From positions 53,630,001-53,694,000 of the forward strand of contig OX419760.1 in the NCBI GenBank assembly GCA_948567375.1: a stretch of 64,000 nt of DNA, given 5' to 3'. The position numbers and the translations under genes are program-made. A model generated the notes under the pieces. The model saw only the letters and a list, made by a program, of their open reading frames with translations, was not told the DNA's origin and did not search any database. This DNA comes from Lunularia cruciata. Its lineage: Eukaryota > Streptophyta > Marchantiopsida > Lunulariales > Lunulariaceae. This document shows positions 22,765-34,005 of this stretch, in pieces; the first letter of the stretch is position 1, and each line of letters begins with the position of its first letter.

Positions 22765-23726
22765 TAGAGTGCAGTCTTTTGTAGGAAAATAGGGCCGTAT
22801 CAGCTCAAACACAACATTCTATTCAAGATGGGCAAAGATAAAGTACTCTGGCGATGCTTGGAGTCATACAAAGTCGGATGCGTAATTGAGTCTTTACACT
22901 CCAAAGCATCGGGAGGACACTATGCTCTGAAGAATATTGTAAAGAAGATTCTTTCCTTGGGGTATTGGTGGCCTATGATGTACAAAGACACACATGCTCA
23001 TATCCAAAGTTGTGATGCTTGTTGGAGAACAGGGAAGCCGACGGCTTTTTCTCAATGGCCTTTGAGACCAATTTTGCCATTGGCCCCATTTGAGAAATGG
23101 GGAATTGATTTTGTGAATTGCATTCAACTTGTGAACCGAGTCACAAGGAAGAGATACATTTTGGTTTGCACTAACTATGCTACCAAGATGGTTGAAGCTG
23201 AAGCAACTCGCAGAGGTGATGCCAAAACTGTGGCGTAATTTTTCTTTCGAAACATCATCTCCCAATATGCGTGTCCATTGGAATTGGTTAGTGACAGAGG
23301 GACACATTTTTTGAACTCTGTGATGGGAGCATTAACCAAGTACTTCCAGATTAAACATTGGAAGATGACTCCTTATAACCGAAAATGGCTTAACAGAAAG
23401 CAAATGGCTTAACGGAAAAGGCAAATGGGTTACTTTGCAAAATTTTGAATAAGGTGATTGTCAATTATGCTTATGACTAGGATACAAAATTACCAGCCGT
23501 GTTATGGGCATATAGAAAGACAGAAAAGATTACAACCAAACAAACTCCATACTTCTTGACATACGGCTTGCATCCCATACTACTAGATGAATTTGAAGTA
23601 CCAACATATTGGATTCTTTGCGAAGAACGATTGTTGGAGGAAGAAAGCCAAGGTCTTCGGATCCATCAACTTATGTGGTTAGAAGAGAAAAGAGACAATG
23701 CAATGCAAAACACAAAGGAAGTACAC
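22765..23726 (+). pseudogene. integrase of B1, truncated
   Basis: An HHCC-type zinc-binding end is seen as GGHYALKN with CDACWRTGK. The catalytic core keeps GIDFV (first Asp, near 23104) and LVSDRGTHF (second Asp, near 23293). Where the third catalytic Glu should lie (about 23380-23425), a short duplication of the ATGGCTTAAC word and indels have scrambled the sequence, so no Glu can be assigned. The last part (23499-23726) shows the YRKTEKITTKQTPYFLTYG block and then breaks into an A tail. Non-functional. Confidence 0.75.
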
Positions 23727-24225
23727 GATTGTTGGATGTTGGATTTCACAATTCTGATTTCATTCTTTGAGCTTGATCTTGAGTGAATAGCAATCAAAGC
23801 AATATCTTGATAAATTCTTGTAGTGTTGGTAGTATTCTATATTGGTGAGCGCAATACAAGGTTGATGCAAAGCAATTTCAATGAAGGAATTTGTGCCTTC
23901 AGTGGAAGGGTGGAACATAATTCTCAGGCAAAGTCATTTTGTAGTGAAGTAGCTTTCTTTGGAAGAATTTGAATCATCACAATCAAGATTGTTTGGAAAG
24001 ATTTGATGGTATTGTGATTATGGAGTGTTAATTTGTGATGATACTATGAATCAATGCTTGTTACTCTCTTCTAGGTGTGGTTTCTACATGAGAGATTAAA
24101 AAGAACTCAAAAAGAACTACATTGTGATTGTTTACTTCATATTTGACCATTTTTGACTCATATCTCTATAGGAAGATTTATCTTACTTATTGATTACCAT
24201 AGAAGTGATACTTGCCGAGTTGTCA
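23727..24225 (+). mobile_element. family A tail fragment A9
   Basis: The piece begins inside the A tail (GATTGTTGGATGTTGG block) and ends with GAGTTGTCAC, one base short of the canonical end. It abuts integrase of B1 on the left and a minus-strand B fragment on the right. Confidence 0.7.
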
Positions 24226-24430
24226 CTCTTCTTCTTATCCTTCTGACTTAAGAAAACTCCAATTGCCAAGGACAAAGTGTCCACATACACATGAAAAGGG
24301 GCCTCACAATTTAGTGCCCTCATGATTGGTGCTTCAACCAATTTCTTCTTCAACACTTGGAAAGCTTCTTCTTGTTTTGCTTCCCATAAGTAGTCTTCGG
24401 ACTTCTTTAGAAGCTTTGTTAGGGGTGTAG
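24226..24430 (-). mobile_element. family B fragment, minus strand (RT/RNase H junction)
   Basis: On the minus strand it encodes PLTKLLKKSEDYLWEAKQE and then the HVYVDTLSLAIGVFLSQKD block, equal to the B1 region at about 22150-22340. It is a ~200-bp remnant, cut on its left side by A10. Confidence 0.75.
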
Positions 24431-25367
24431 TGTGACAACCCAACAAGTATCACTTTTGCGGCAATAAGGTAAATAGAGCTTGTTCCCACACAGAGATACA
24501 AGTAAAAAATGGTCAAATACAAATAATCTTTCTCCCAAAGATGGTTACTTCACTATAAAACAACTTCATCTTAGCATTGAGTTCCACTCCTCCACTAAAG
24601 GTACAAATTCCTTCATTGCAAATTGGTTCACATCAAACTCACACTGCACTCACAAATGCAAAATACTACCAACACTATAATTCCTCTTAGATCTGTCAAG
24701 GCATTGCTTTGATTGTGCTTCACTTATGATCACATAGAAAAAATGAAGATCAAAGCTACTGAATCCAACATCCAACACTTTTAGCACATTGACTTGCACT
24801 TTGAATTTCTCCAAACACTCACAAACACAAGCACAAACTTGATACTCGGAATTAAGCTCAAGTGACAAGCACTGAGATACTTTACTTTGCTTTATCTATC
24901 TTCAGAAATTAGGAATACTAAACAACATAAGACTACAAATGCTTCCTTTAAATAGGAAGAGCACTTTAATAGTTAACTAACAAGTATATTGTTCTACAAC
25001 AACTTTACCGACATGTAGATTCAAAATGACAATGCACCTCTTCATATCTCAAATTTGTTACTACTCCAATTTGATGTCAACCTCAACTTTGGCTTCCAAA
25101 CGTAATGTTCCATCACAAATTTCCCCTTTTTCACAAATTTTCCCTTCTTTAGGTCTCTCTTATTCTATTCCTAAATCCTATATTTCTACTATCTCATCAT
25201 TACGGACTTAAATTGCACCACTACCTACTCTATCTACATCATTATCTTTTGACCCACTCTTCTCTATTGTCTCATGTAATTCACCCATGGACACTTGCAC
25301 TCCTACTTCTACTACTTCAAACTTTACACTTAACTCCATCTCACTACAAAGTCTATCCAAGGGTAAA
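24431..25367 (-). mobile_element. family A copy A10, part 1 of 3 (tail and C-terminus)
   Basis: On the plus strand it opens with TGTGACAACCC, the reverse complement of the normal A 3' end. The tail, the TATA-like box (near 24940) and the C-terminal protein signature (GVQVS...IEKSGSKD at about 25300-25250, minus strand) follow. The coding sequence stops at 25367 where element C1 begins, and resumes at 38448. Confidence 0.75.
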
Positions 25368-25393
25368 TGTAACACCCATTTGTGCATGTGTGT

Positions 25394-28300
25394 TGTGGTA
25401 CCCACATTTTTTGTTTTTCTAGGATTGGTAGTGTTTAAGAAACAAAGTAAGCACGGAAAAGTTGAATTGCGGTCAAAGAATGGATGGAAGTAACTGCGGA
25501 GGAAGCCAAAGAAGCTGACATCGGATCCAATGATGGAGGTACTCGGAAGAAGAGTACGCCGGGAACGGTCCGAAGATCACCGTCTTTGGATTGGAAAACA
25601 CAAGAAAGACAAAGATTGTTTAACAACCTCTGTACGTGGCAAGAAAGTACATTTCAAGAAATGGCGGGGGCAGGAGAATCATGTCTTGATAGTGACCGGG
25701 AGTGCACACAAAAGAGAGAAAATCACCGACAAATTTGACTAAAGAATGACTGCAATTTGGGGCAATATAAAATTGCGACTGCGCAGGAGGAATTCAAACA
25801 CTCTGAGTAAATTTGCAATTCCTTTGAGTAGTCATCCTGCAGTTATGCGTGTCCGGAAGCCCATCGAGAGTGAAATTTTCCGGAACCTTGAGGGAGTTAG
25901 AGTGTCTCGTCCAGGAGAGGGTCTGATCTTCCAATAGCATAGAATGAGAGAACAAATCATGGCGAAGAAGGTGGCCAACGTGTTGGCGGTGAGAGGGTTC
26001 GCAATTCAAAGGGTAGATGTAGTTGCTAGAATCAAAGTCTTGATTAGACTTTGTATTACGTTTTTAGCATGGAACTGGAATTTCAGTTTCTTGGGAGTAA
26101 TGGCAGAGATTGCTGCTAGTAATTGTGAGGAGGGTCCCGAGGTGGAAGGGAAGAGAGGCAATCCAGCTCGATGGACTGAGTTGGATTGGAAATTAGTATT
26201 GGGGAAAGAAGCATGAGAGTCGACAGGAGTCACCTTCTATCGGAAGTGTGATGCTGCAGAGGAGACGGCGGAGATCCATAACTCATTTTTTGCTCCAAGA
26301 ACTACGAATGGTTACAAGGTAGAATCCTATCGAGACCTGATCCAAAGAAGTATCGTGGGGGCAATGATGGCCATGTTCAAGCCAGAGCGAACAACCTACG
26401 TGACCATGCAGCATGCAATCTTCTTTCATCAGATGTTTGCAGGAGTACCAGTGAATTAGGTGAAGTGCTTCCATCACCAAACAAGGTAGATGGTGGGGAA
26501 TTGGAGAACGGGCTCGCCACCGCATTATTTCGCACCGTTCGCAGCTCACTTCTACTTTGGGCTGAACTTACTACGATGACGAGCGTCATCGTATGGTGTC
26601 GCACATGCACCCCATTTGAGACGAGAAGCAGACAAAGAGGAGCGCCAGTATATGCTGCCAGTATATGAGTGAATGATGAGCACTTTGCAAGGACAAGACA
26701 GTGGAAGATCGAAGATGTTACCAGTCCAAAGACAAAGAAGCAAAGTAAACCCGAAGAAGCCAAGTCGTCGCCCATACAACAAAAGACTCAAAGGCTGATG
26801 TTGAAGACCGCTAAAGTTGTAAGAGGGGCATCATCAGGATTGGAGTCTGATGAAGAAACTGAGTCGCAGGAAGAAGACTCGGAAGAAGAAGAGCTCACAT
26901 TGAAAAGTGAGGAGTCTGGGAGCGAAAGTGAGGGAGAACCAGAAGTCCAATAATCGGTGGTAATAAGTGAGGCTAGAGAGGCAATGGTGGAAAACAGGCC
27001 AAGACCCAAAGCAAAGGAGGAGTATCTCGCGGGGCCGAGTTCAAGAGGCAAAGACAAAGACAATGCCGATACGATGAAGATACAAAGATTGCGACTTTGG
27101 ATGAAGGAGCCAATGACGGAGGAGAAGACTCCAGACAAAGGTGACAAGGAAGAAGCGGAACACTTTGGGATATCGTATTTGACAAAGGTAGTAACACCAT
27201 TGCTGGAATTGTTGAAGGAGCATCAAAGAGTAATTCCCCAAGATCGCAGGAAGAGGATGAGCAAATTGCAGATGGTGAAGTATCTGTTGAAGGAAGTGCA
27301 GGAGCTGCTGGAGCATCAAGTCCGAAGAAATAAAGAAATTGAAGATCTTTGGAGAGGGGAAGACTCGATGAAGAAAATGATGAGCCTGATACAAGGAAGC
27401 TGCACAGAGAAGGAGAAGGAATTGCAAAAGCAAGCCGGAGAATTGAAGGAGCAGGCAATGTGGCTGAGCAAGATGAAGGAGGAAGTGAGTGATGTGCGCA
27501 TCAAAAATGTTCATTTGAAGGCAATGACCATCGTGATGGAGCAGGAGTTGGACAGCTTGAAGAAGAGTGCCGCCGCAAAAGATCAAGCATGGCAGAGAGA
27601 GTTGACGTCCAGGCACAAAGAAGAAGAGCAATTGCGAGAACTTGTCAAGAGCGTGGAACAACAAAATATGCAGTGGTCAGAGGAGAAGAAGATATTAGCT
27701 GCAGAATACGAAGACGAGTTGAAGATGTATCGAGCAAAATTAAAGGTAGAACGCTCTTGAGGATATGAGTCGGAATCAGTAGGAGACCTTGCGGGGAAAT
27801 TAAGAGCAATCTTAAGCACAGAGGCTGAAGGAAGATTGGAAGAAGCTTGCCTACATGAGCTGAAATTACTTGTCCAGGAGACTCGGAAACAAAAAGCCAA
27901 GGACATGGACATGAACACCTTGCTGATTCGGTTGAGAGAGCGTGTAGATAGGAAAATGTTAGAGGTAGAGAATAATGTTAGTCTTAGACTAGATTTAGTC
28001 AATTCCAAATTAGAGAAGATTCGGAAGAGTGTGACAGTGAAAATGAAACCTGATGTTGGAGAAGTAGGAACTCAAGTGTCATTGGACTTGCTAATTGACA
28101 CTTTAGAGAAGAGTGGGTCAAGATATAAGAGTGTAGAAGGAGTAACCCGGAGCTCAATTGTAGACTGTAGTGTAGAAGTTGTAGAATTAGTGATGAAATT
28201 AGTAGAATCAGTCATACCCAAAGAAGGTGAAGTAATAGGAAGATCATCGGGTTTGGAAGCCAATGATGAGGTCAACATCGGATTGGGATAGAAGTCAATT

Positions 28301-29092
28301 TTGAGATAGGAAAGGACAGATATGGAACGATAGTTTGTCACTTGGGATCTGTAAGTAGGAAAAGATGTTAGGAAGCGGTGCCTAGGTAGGCGAGTCTGCC
28401 ATTTGCTTCAGTATTTAAGTGGAGCATTCGCAGTACAATGTTATTCAGTATTCATATTTTTGAAGATAGATAAAGCAAAGTGCTGTTCTTAGTACTCGTC
28501 ACTTAAGCTTAATTTTGGTTGTCAATTTTGTGTTTGTATTTGTGAGTGTGTGGAGAATTCCAAAGAGCAAGTCAATGCGTCTGTGGATGTTGGAATCTGC
28601 AGCCTTGATCTTCATTCTGTGTGTTTGATCCTGAGTGAAGTGCATCGGAGCAATGCCTTGACAGGTCTGAGAAGAATTGTAGTGTTGTTAGTATTCTGCA
28701 TTGGAGAGTACATCACAAAGTTGATGTGAAACAATTTTGATCGAGGAAGTTGTGCCTTCAGTGGAGGGGTGGAACACAATTCTGAGGCAAAATTGGTCTG
28801 CGCAGTGAAGTGCCATCTTCGGGAGAATCTGAATCATCACAATCAAGAGTTGTGTGGACAGAATTTGCTATGTTGTGATTATATGAGTGTGTATTCGTGA
28901 CAAGTTGTCAAGATTGTGAGCTTGTTACTCTCTTCTGGGTGTAGTTTCTACCTTAGAGATTAAAGAAGCCATCAAGAAGAACTGCAATTGTGACTTTTGA
29001 CTTCGTATTTGACCAATTCTGGATAGTATCTCTGAGGGAAAAAACTTTACTTACCCGATTACCGCAAAAGTGATATTTGCCGGGTTGTTACA
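25394..29092 (+). mobile_element. family A copy A11, complete, with 5-bp target duplication
   Basis: The 3,699-bp unit starts TGTGGTACCCACA and ends GGGTTGTTACA. The flanks TGTGT (25389-25393) and TGTGT (29093-29097) are an exact duplication of the C LTR sequence, as shown by the uninterrupted 3' LTR. TG...CA ends with a 5-bp duplication are typical of LTR retrotransposon integration. There are no LTRs inside the unit, so it behaves as a solo LTR or as a non-autonomous unit. Confidence 0.9.
25746..28291 (+). pseudogene. family A protein in A11
   Basis: From the ATG at 25746 (MTAIWGNIKLRLRR) the N-terminal domain is read in one frame to about 26216 with a stop at 25935. A shift near 26460-26660 brings in a second frame, which then stays open apart from stops to 28291. 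Blocks present are FLAWNWNFSFLG, an acidic segment (SEEEELTLKSEESGSESEGE), a long coiled coil at 27050-27760 and the VGTQVSLDL...LEKSGSR C-terminal signature. A Lys-rich linker near 26730-26800 may be a nuclear signal. The copy is decayed but among the better preserved. Confidence 0.55.
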
Positions 29093-29768
29093 TGTGTGGT
29101 ATTGGGATAATTAGCTTGGTATTACAAGTACTTAAGAGATATTATTTATATAAAGATAAAGGATGGTTCTATATTAGTCATGGTTAGCTAAAGTTAGTCA
29201 TAGCTAAGATAGAGGGGACCTTACTTTAGAGGAAGTAGAAAAGATGAGCACCACTATTTTGGATTTTAGTGTGTTGACTTGGTATTATTCCTAGGTGTTT
29301 GGCTTTGAGGAAATAGTTGAGAACTCTTGGGCCCGCAAGCCTTTTTGTTTTGGATTCTTCTTTAGTCCAAGGATAGCCCATGTGAAGGAATCCTTGACTT
29401 AGTGGTTGGGTCAAGATAAGACTACATGCTTAGGGGAATATGCCCATGTGAATGGATATTCCTTTCTACTTTTTGACTTTACTTGACTTTTAGTGTAGTA
29501 ACTTGAGTTACTATGGAAATTAGTAACTTTGGTACGTAACTATTTCACAAGTTTATAAACAAGGAGTGAGGAGGTAGTCATCATCCTTTCATTTGCAACT
29601 ATCTCTCTCTCATTGAGTTCTCTAGTGAGCAATGTCTTGAGTCTTGGAGTGTTAGCCTTGGAGGAGTATGATGGAGTTCTGGTTCCTTGCCTTCTTAGTC
29701 CATGGTGCGCTACCATAATAGCCATCAGAGGTTCATCCTGAGTGAGAGACAGACCGGCTCACATTTTT

Positions 29769-29785
29769 TGTTCCGTTGCCGGGAC
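29769..29785 (+). other. primer-binding site of C1
   Basis: TGTTCCGTTGCCGGGAC, 5 bp after the end of the 5' LTR, shares the CCGTTGCCGGG core with the tRNA-Asp-type plant primer site. Its position fits minus-strand priming. Confidence 0.6.
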
Positions 29786-31337
29786 CTCTCTAGAAGGCAA
29801 GATAATGTTCCGCGTTCAATTCTACATTAGGCAGAAGGAGGCTATGAGAGCTCACTTGGAGAGAACATTAGGAGAAGAGAGGGCTGAACTTATGTTAGAG
29901 AACAAGGATCCATTTTTCTACCCTTGAGTTCATTATGATGTCTTTGAGGTGATTTTGTACATCTTGTACACATGAGAGGAATTGGAGAGATTGTGTGAGG
30001 TGGATTGCAGATTTTGGGGATTAAGGTGATTTTGGGCAAAATCTCAAGTTTGAGATCTGGACTTGAAATTTCTACACATGATATCTGGGGTTATCTTTCA
30101 GTTAGCACACTTGAAAATATTGTGAGAGCTACTATGCCCACTGGGCTAGAATTTTTGAAAGTTGATAGGGTAAAGTGCTCCCGCAACTGCATGCTCTCTG
30201 GAAAATTGTACATAGTCTTCCATTTCTTCAATTTTTAGTGAATTTTCCTAAAAAAACACCAAGAAAATTCAGTGCATTGTATCCTACCCTCTGCCACAAA
30301 AATTAGAGAGATATTGTTCTTGCGCAAGGAGTTAAGAGTTTTTGAAGTGAGGGGGGTGGTTTTCAAACCAAATCTGAAATATGTATGTTGAATAGAAATG
30401 TGTCTAGGCCAAATGGCTAAATGAAAAGATCTGAAACTTTGCAGGGAGGGACACCCTAGAGTTGTGATTGAGTGTGAAAAATTTCAAAGGACTGTGACAT
30501 ACTGGTTGGGAGATTTGAGTGACATTGTGAGGAAGGGTCAATTCTGCAGAGTGGAGATCTCATGCATGAGGAGTTTGAGATCAACAAAAAGTATGTTTGA
30601 GTGTTTAGATTCATCTTGGGAACATGGAGGGTCATCAAGAGTGAAAATTGAGATTATGCAAGGTTCCCCAAGGGTTTGAGGTGATTGTAGGGGTGGATTT
30701 GAGGAAAAGAGAGTTTACAATAGAATTTGAAGAGAATGTTGAGAGGATCCAAAAACCTACAACACTTGGAGGAAAGAGTGAATGTAAGTGCTTTCTGTGT
30801 GGAGAGAAGGGACAGAAGGCAAGTTGATGTCCATTGACCTTTGAGAGCAAGAGATTGAGGGAAAGGAGAGGCTTACTTGACTTGGGTTTGCATGTTGGAC
30901 CTTCTTCACCAAGATTGGGAGGGAAAAGATCTAAGACCAAGGAGTGGTGTGAGGTTTGTGGAGTTGAAGGACTTCCAAAAGGACATGAGTGTAGTAGAGT
31001 AAAATCACTTTTGGAGACTTTGGTGAAGGATCTTGGAGAGAGTCTTAGTACAACTACAGAAATACTACCACCTTCATCAGCTAGTTCTCAAGATTAGTGA
31101 TGGAGATAATCTTTCAACTTATGGATAAACTATCCATGAGGGTTCGATTAATATGCACTCTAGGATTTGATGTTGCTATAGAAATCTTGGAGCAACCTGA
31201 ACCTTTTGTGTCCCTAGGGTGGATTACTCTCAAATGGTGTTAGTCATGTATAAACTCTATTAGTTATAGAGTGAGAGAAGAAAAAAAAGAAAAAAAGAAA
31301 AAATTTTGAGAGAAGAGAAAGATAGTGAGAGGTTAAG
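29786..31337 (+). other. C1 leader with a possible extra Cys-rich reading frame
   Basis: Between the primer site and the gag-like frame lie about 1.5 kb with only broken frames. The best is 30464-31097 across stops and shifts. It contains CFLCGEKGQKAS (a zinc-knuckle-like core with His replaced by Gln and a stop before the last Cys) near 30797-30830, then WCEVCGVEGLPKGHEC near 30945-30990. This could be an additional ORF upstream of gag or a decayed gag nucleocapsid from a related element. No identity is claimed. Confidence 0.4.
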
Positions 31338-32069
31338 ATGGGGGAAACTTCCGGTTTTCTTTGGCGAGGATGGAGAAGATGTGGAGGTCTTTGTGAGAGA
31401 CTTCAAGAGAGCTTGCATAGGAAACAATGAGAGGAGGAAGAATGAGTGGGCCTCATTATTAGGCCTCAGATTTCTTTGAGGATGCAGCACTTACATGGTA
31501 TGAGTCAGAATACCAAAAGAGAGAGAGGAGAGATGGGGAAGAGGAGTCTTGGGAGACTTTGACTTCAGCACTCATTGAAAACTTTTTTCCTGATGAGAGT
31601 TATGAGAGATTAATGAGTGAGGTTACATTTCTCAAGCAAGGAGATGGAGAGAAAGTGAGAGTCTATGTGGAAAGAGTGGAAAAGTTAGAGTCCAGATTTT
31701 GCATAGTGTTGAGGAAGGGAGTGGATGATGTGGAGACTACAATGGTTGGCATAGGGCCATGCTCACCAAGAATTTTGTGGGAGGGTTGAGACCACAAATT
31801 AGAAGCAAGGTGAGATATGAGAAACCTTCTTCCAAGGTTGAAGCTATCAAGGTCGCAATTTGTATGGAGGAGAGTTTGGAAGGGGATGAGAGTGATTTGG
31901 TGGTGAAGGAGGTTGTGCATCCTCCTCAAGGCTACAATTATGATGGAACTTCTGATACTTTGGTGACAAGGGTCACATCACACAAGTAGTAGTTGCTCCA
32001 ATTCTTGCACTTCCACCAAAGGATCCACTTCAAACCATCATAGAACAACTTGCGGATCTCAAGATCAAT
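31338..32069 (+). pseudogene. gag of C1
   Basis: A capsid-type start is seen as KLPVFFGEDGEDVEVFVRDF (one frame near 31340-31400). It continues across shifts into NFFPDESYERLMSEVTFLKQ (31559-31789) and NFVGGLRPQIRSKVRYEKP (31759-31989). These are typical retrotransposon gag patterns. Frameshifts and stops near 31470, 31790 and 31990 destroy it. The zinc knuckle that follows in copy C2 (CFGCGGRGHIQRNC) is absent here because of a deletion near 32170. Confidence 0.7.
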
Positions 32070-32810
32070 GTGGTGCAACTATGGGAGAAGAGAGAGGTGG
32101 ATCAGAATGTAGGGAGAGGGCCTAGGAGTTATGGAAACTATCCATGTAGAGGAGTTCAACCAGCCAACAATTTGATGGAGGATTTCTTGATGGAGGATTT
32201 CTTGATTTTAAAGCAACAATGGAACTACAATGTGTTGGAGGATGTTGATAGTCACAAGGCTAACATCACAGTGGGCCAATTGATTGCTTTGAACCCTACC
32301 TTGAGAAAGGAGCTTAGAGGTGGTTTGAGTTCTACAAGGAGCAAGAGGAAGAAGAAGGCAAAATTTCCAGTATCAATGGGGGTGGTGGATGCCAAGCCAG
32401 CACCATGGGAGGCTTGTGAATATGCCTCCAAGATTGATGTGAGAGTGAATGGTCACAACATCAAGGATGCATTGGTTGATGGAGGATCAGCAATAAATGC
32501 CATGTCAGAAAGGTTGATGAAGAAGTTGGGTATGATACCCTCAAGACCTTCAACATTTGTGGTGAGCATGGCAAAAAAGCAACAAGTTTGACCAGTAGAG
32601 GTGATGGATAAAGTGGTAGTTTCAGTTATGGGAGTTCAAAATCTCATGACTTTCCAAGTCTTGAAGGATTCAAGCTATGACTTACTTCTTGGGAGGCCAT
32701 GGTTGAGAGCAACACGCACAATTGATCAATGGCACAAAGGGTACTTGAGGATTGGGCCATCAAACCATAGAGTCACAGTTCTTATGACTAACACCACCAA
32801 CATTTCACAT
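32070..32810 (+). pseudogene. gag C-terminus and aspartic protease of C1
   Basis: The frame 32070-32591 begins in the gag linker and runs into protease. The active-site block is ALVDGGSAINAM (D at 32478-32480), with Gly in place of the usual Ser/Thr; C2 has the same DGG, so this is a family trait. The second conserved strand is YDLLLGRPWL near 32680. A stop at 32589 separates the halves. A 15-bp tandem duplication (GATGGAGGATTTCTT, about 32173-32202) marks the site where the knuckle was lost. Confidence 0.75.
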
Positions 32811-34005
32811 TCAGATACACTATCTTCTGATTATTGGGAATCAGATTCTGAAGAAGAAGCTTCAGGTGTGGACACAAGCATGGAAGAGGAGACTTCCACG
32901 GAGGAGGATGAATCTGAATCAGATTCAGATGTGTATCCCTTGTGTGCTATGGATTTTGCACCTAAGCCAGAGGTTTTGAAGGACCCAGATAAATCACCAT
33001 TGACACTTGAGGAGGTAGAGAGAAGGTTAGCTACCCTCAAGTATGGTCCAAATGTTACCAAGGAGGAGAAGGTGAGATTTGAGGAGATTTTTCGCAAGTT
33101 CATCCATATGTTTGCTTTTAGTTACAGGGATTTGAAGGAAGTTACCTTGGAGGAGCACAAGATAGAGATGGAGTCACATGCAAGACCAATCCACAAAAAG
33201 CAACGTTGCATTAGCTTACCAATATCTTTGGTTGTGAAGGAGGAGATTGATAAGCTCAAGGAGGCTGGATTTATCTTTGAGGTAGAGAATTCAGAATGGA
33301 TATCTCCAATTGTCATTGTGAAGTAAAAGAATGGCAAGCTTCGGGTATGTGTGGATTACAAGAAGCTCAATGTTGTTACCAAGAAAGACTACTACCCATT
33401 GCCATTCATTGATGAGATTTTGGAGGAAGTTGCATGAGAGGTATAGTTTTTGAGATGGGTATAGTGGATATAACCAAATCAAGATTGCACCAGAGCATCA
33501 ACAACTCACTACATTCACCACACCTTGGGGAACTTACGCTTTCAAGGTCATGCCTTTTGGGCTTTGCAATGCTCCAGCCACATTCCAACGGTTCATGAAC
33601 AAGGTATTTGAATCTTTCATTGGGAAATTTGTGAGAGACTTCATTCATGAATTTTGTGTCTATGGGAGCAAGGAGGAGCACTTTGAGCACCTAATCAAAG
33701 TCTTGCAATGCTTGGATGAGGCAAATGCATCACTCAACCCAAAGAAGTGCATTTTTGGATGTGAAGAGGATCTACTTTTGGGGTACATCATCTCCAAGGA
33801 TGGAATCACAATTGATCTTGAGAAGGTGAGGAAAATCTCAGACCTTCCATTCTCTTCAAGCTTGACAAAGTTATGCCAATTCTTGGGGATGGTTGGATAT
33901 TATAGGAGGTTCATCTTCTCATTTTCCAACAAGGCTTATGCATTGACCATTTACATGAAGAAGGGTATAGATTACATGGTGATTTTGGAGGACAAGGAGG
34001 CTCTC
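32811..34005 (+). pseudogene. reverse transcriptase of C1, catalytic pair mutated
   Basis: An acidic linker (32860-32940) leads to the RT N-terminus (CISLPISLVVKEEIDKL, then SPIVIVK near 33300) with a stop at 33324. Small indels near 33430 shift the frame. The fingers/palm resume at 33550 with MPFGLCNAPATFQRF. The catalytic block reads FIHEF at about 33640-33654, where C2 keeps FIDDF: both catalytic aspartates are lost. The thumb block KLCQFLGMVGYYRRFI is at ~33870. The domain is then cut by the A12 insertion inside the ...EDKEAL|KAFEEL junction. This copy cannot reverse-transcribe. Confidence 0.85.

Larger units (their letters stand above)
17912..23726 (+). mobile_element. Ty3/gypsy element B1, internal region (3' truncated)
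   Basis: The order is primer-binding site, gag with zinc knuckles, aspartic protease, reverse transcriptase, RNase H and integrase, as in Ty3/gypsy elements. Frames alternate and many stops are present, so the copy is dead. The sequence breaks inside the integrase C-terminal region at 23726, where an A tail fragment begins, so the 3' LTR and polypurine tract are not seen. The RT and the tRNA-Asp-like primer site suggest a Tat/Athila-like non-chromodomain lineage; this is inference from general similarity. Confidence 0.85.
25368..29763 (+). repeat. 5' LTR of C1, split by A11
   Basis: LTR sequence is at 25368-25393 and 29093-29763. Together they match the 3' LTR at 37756-38447 with about a dozen mismatches over ~670 aligned bases (counted by eye), roughly 2 percent. 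The TATA box equivalent near 29555 is mutated to TTTATAAA. Confidence 0.9.

Noticed and set aside
29226-29414. Identical 61-62-codon minus-strand frames in every C LTR (also at 37910, 54510 on the other strand, and 61579)
   Set aside because: They lie antisense across LTR U3 sequence. Identity simply reflects the young LTRs; there is no domain, start context or independent conservation.
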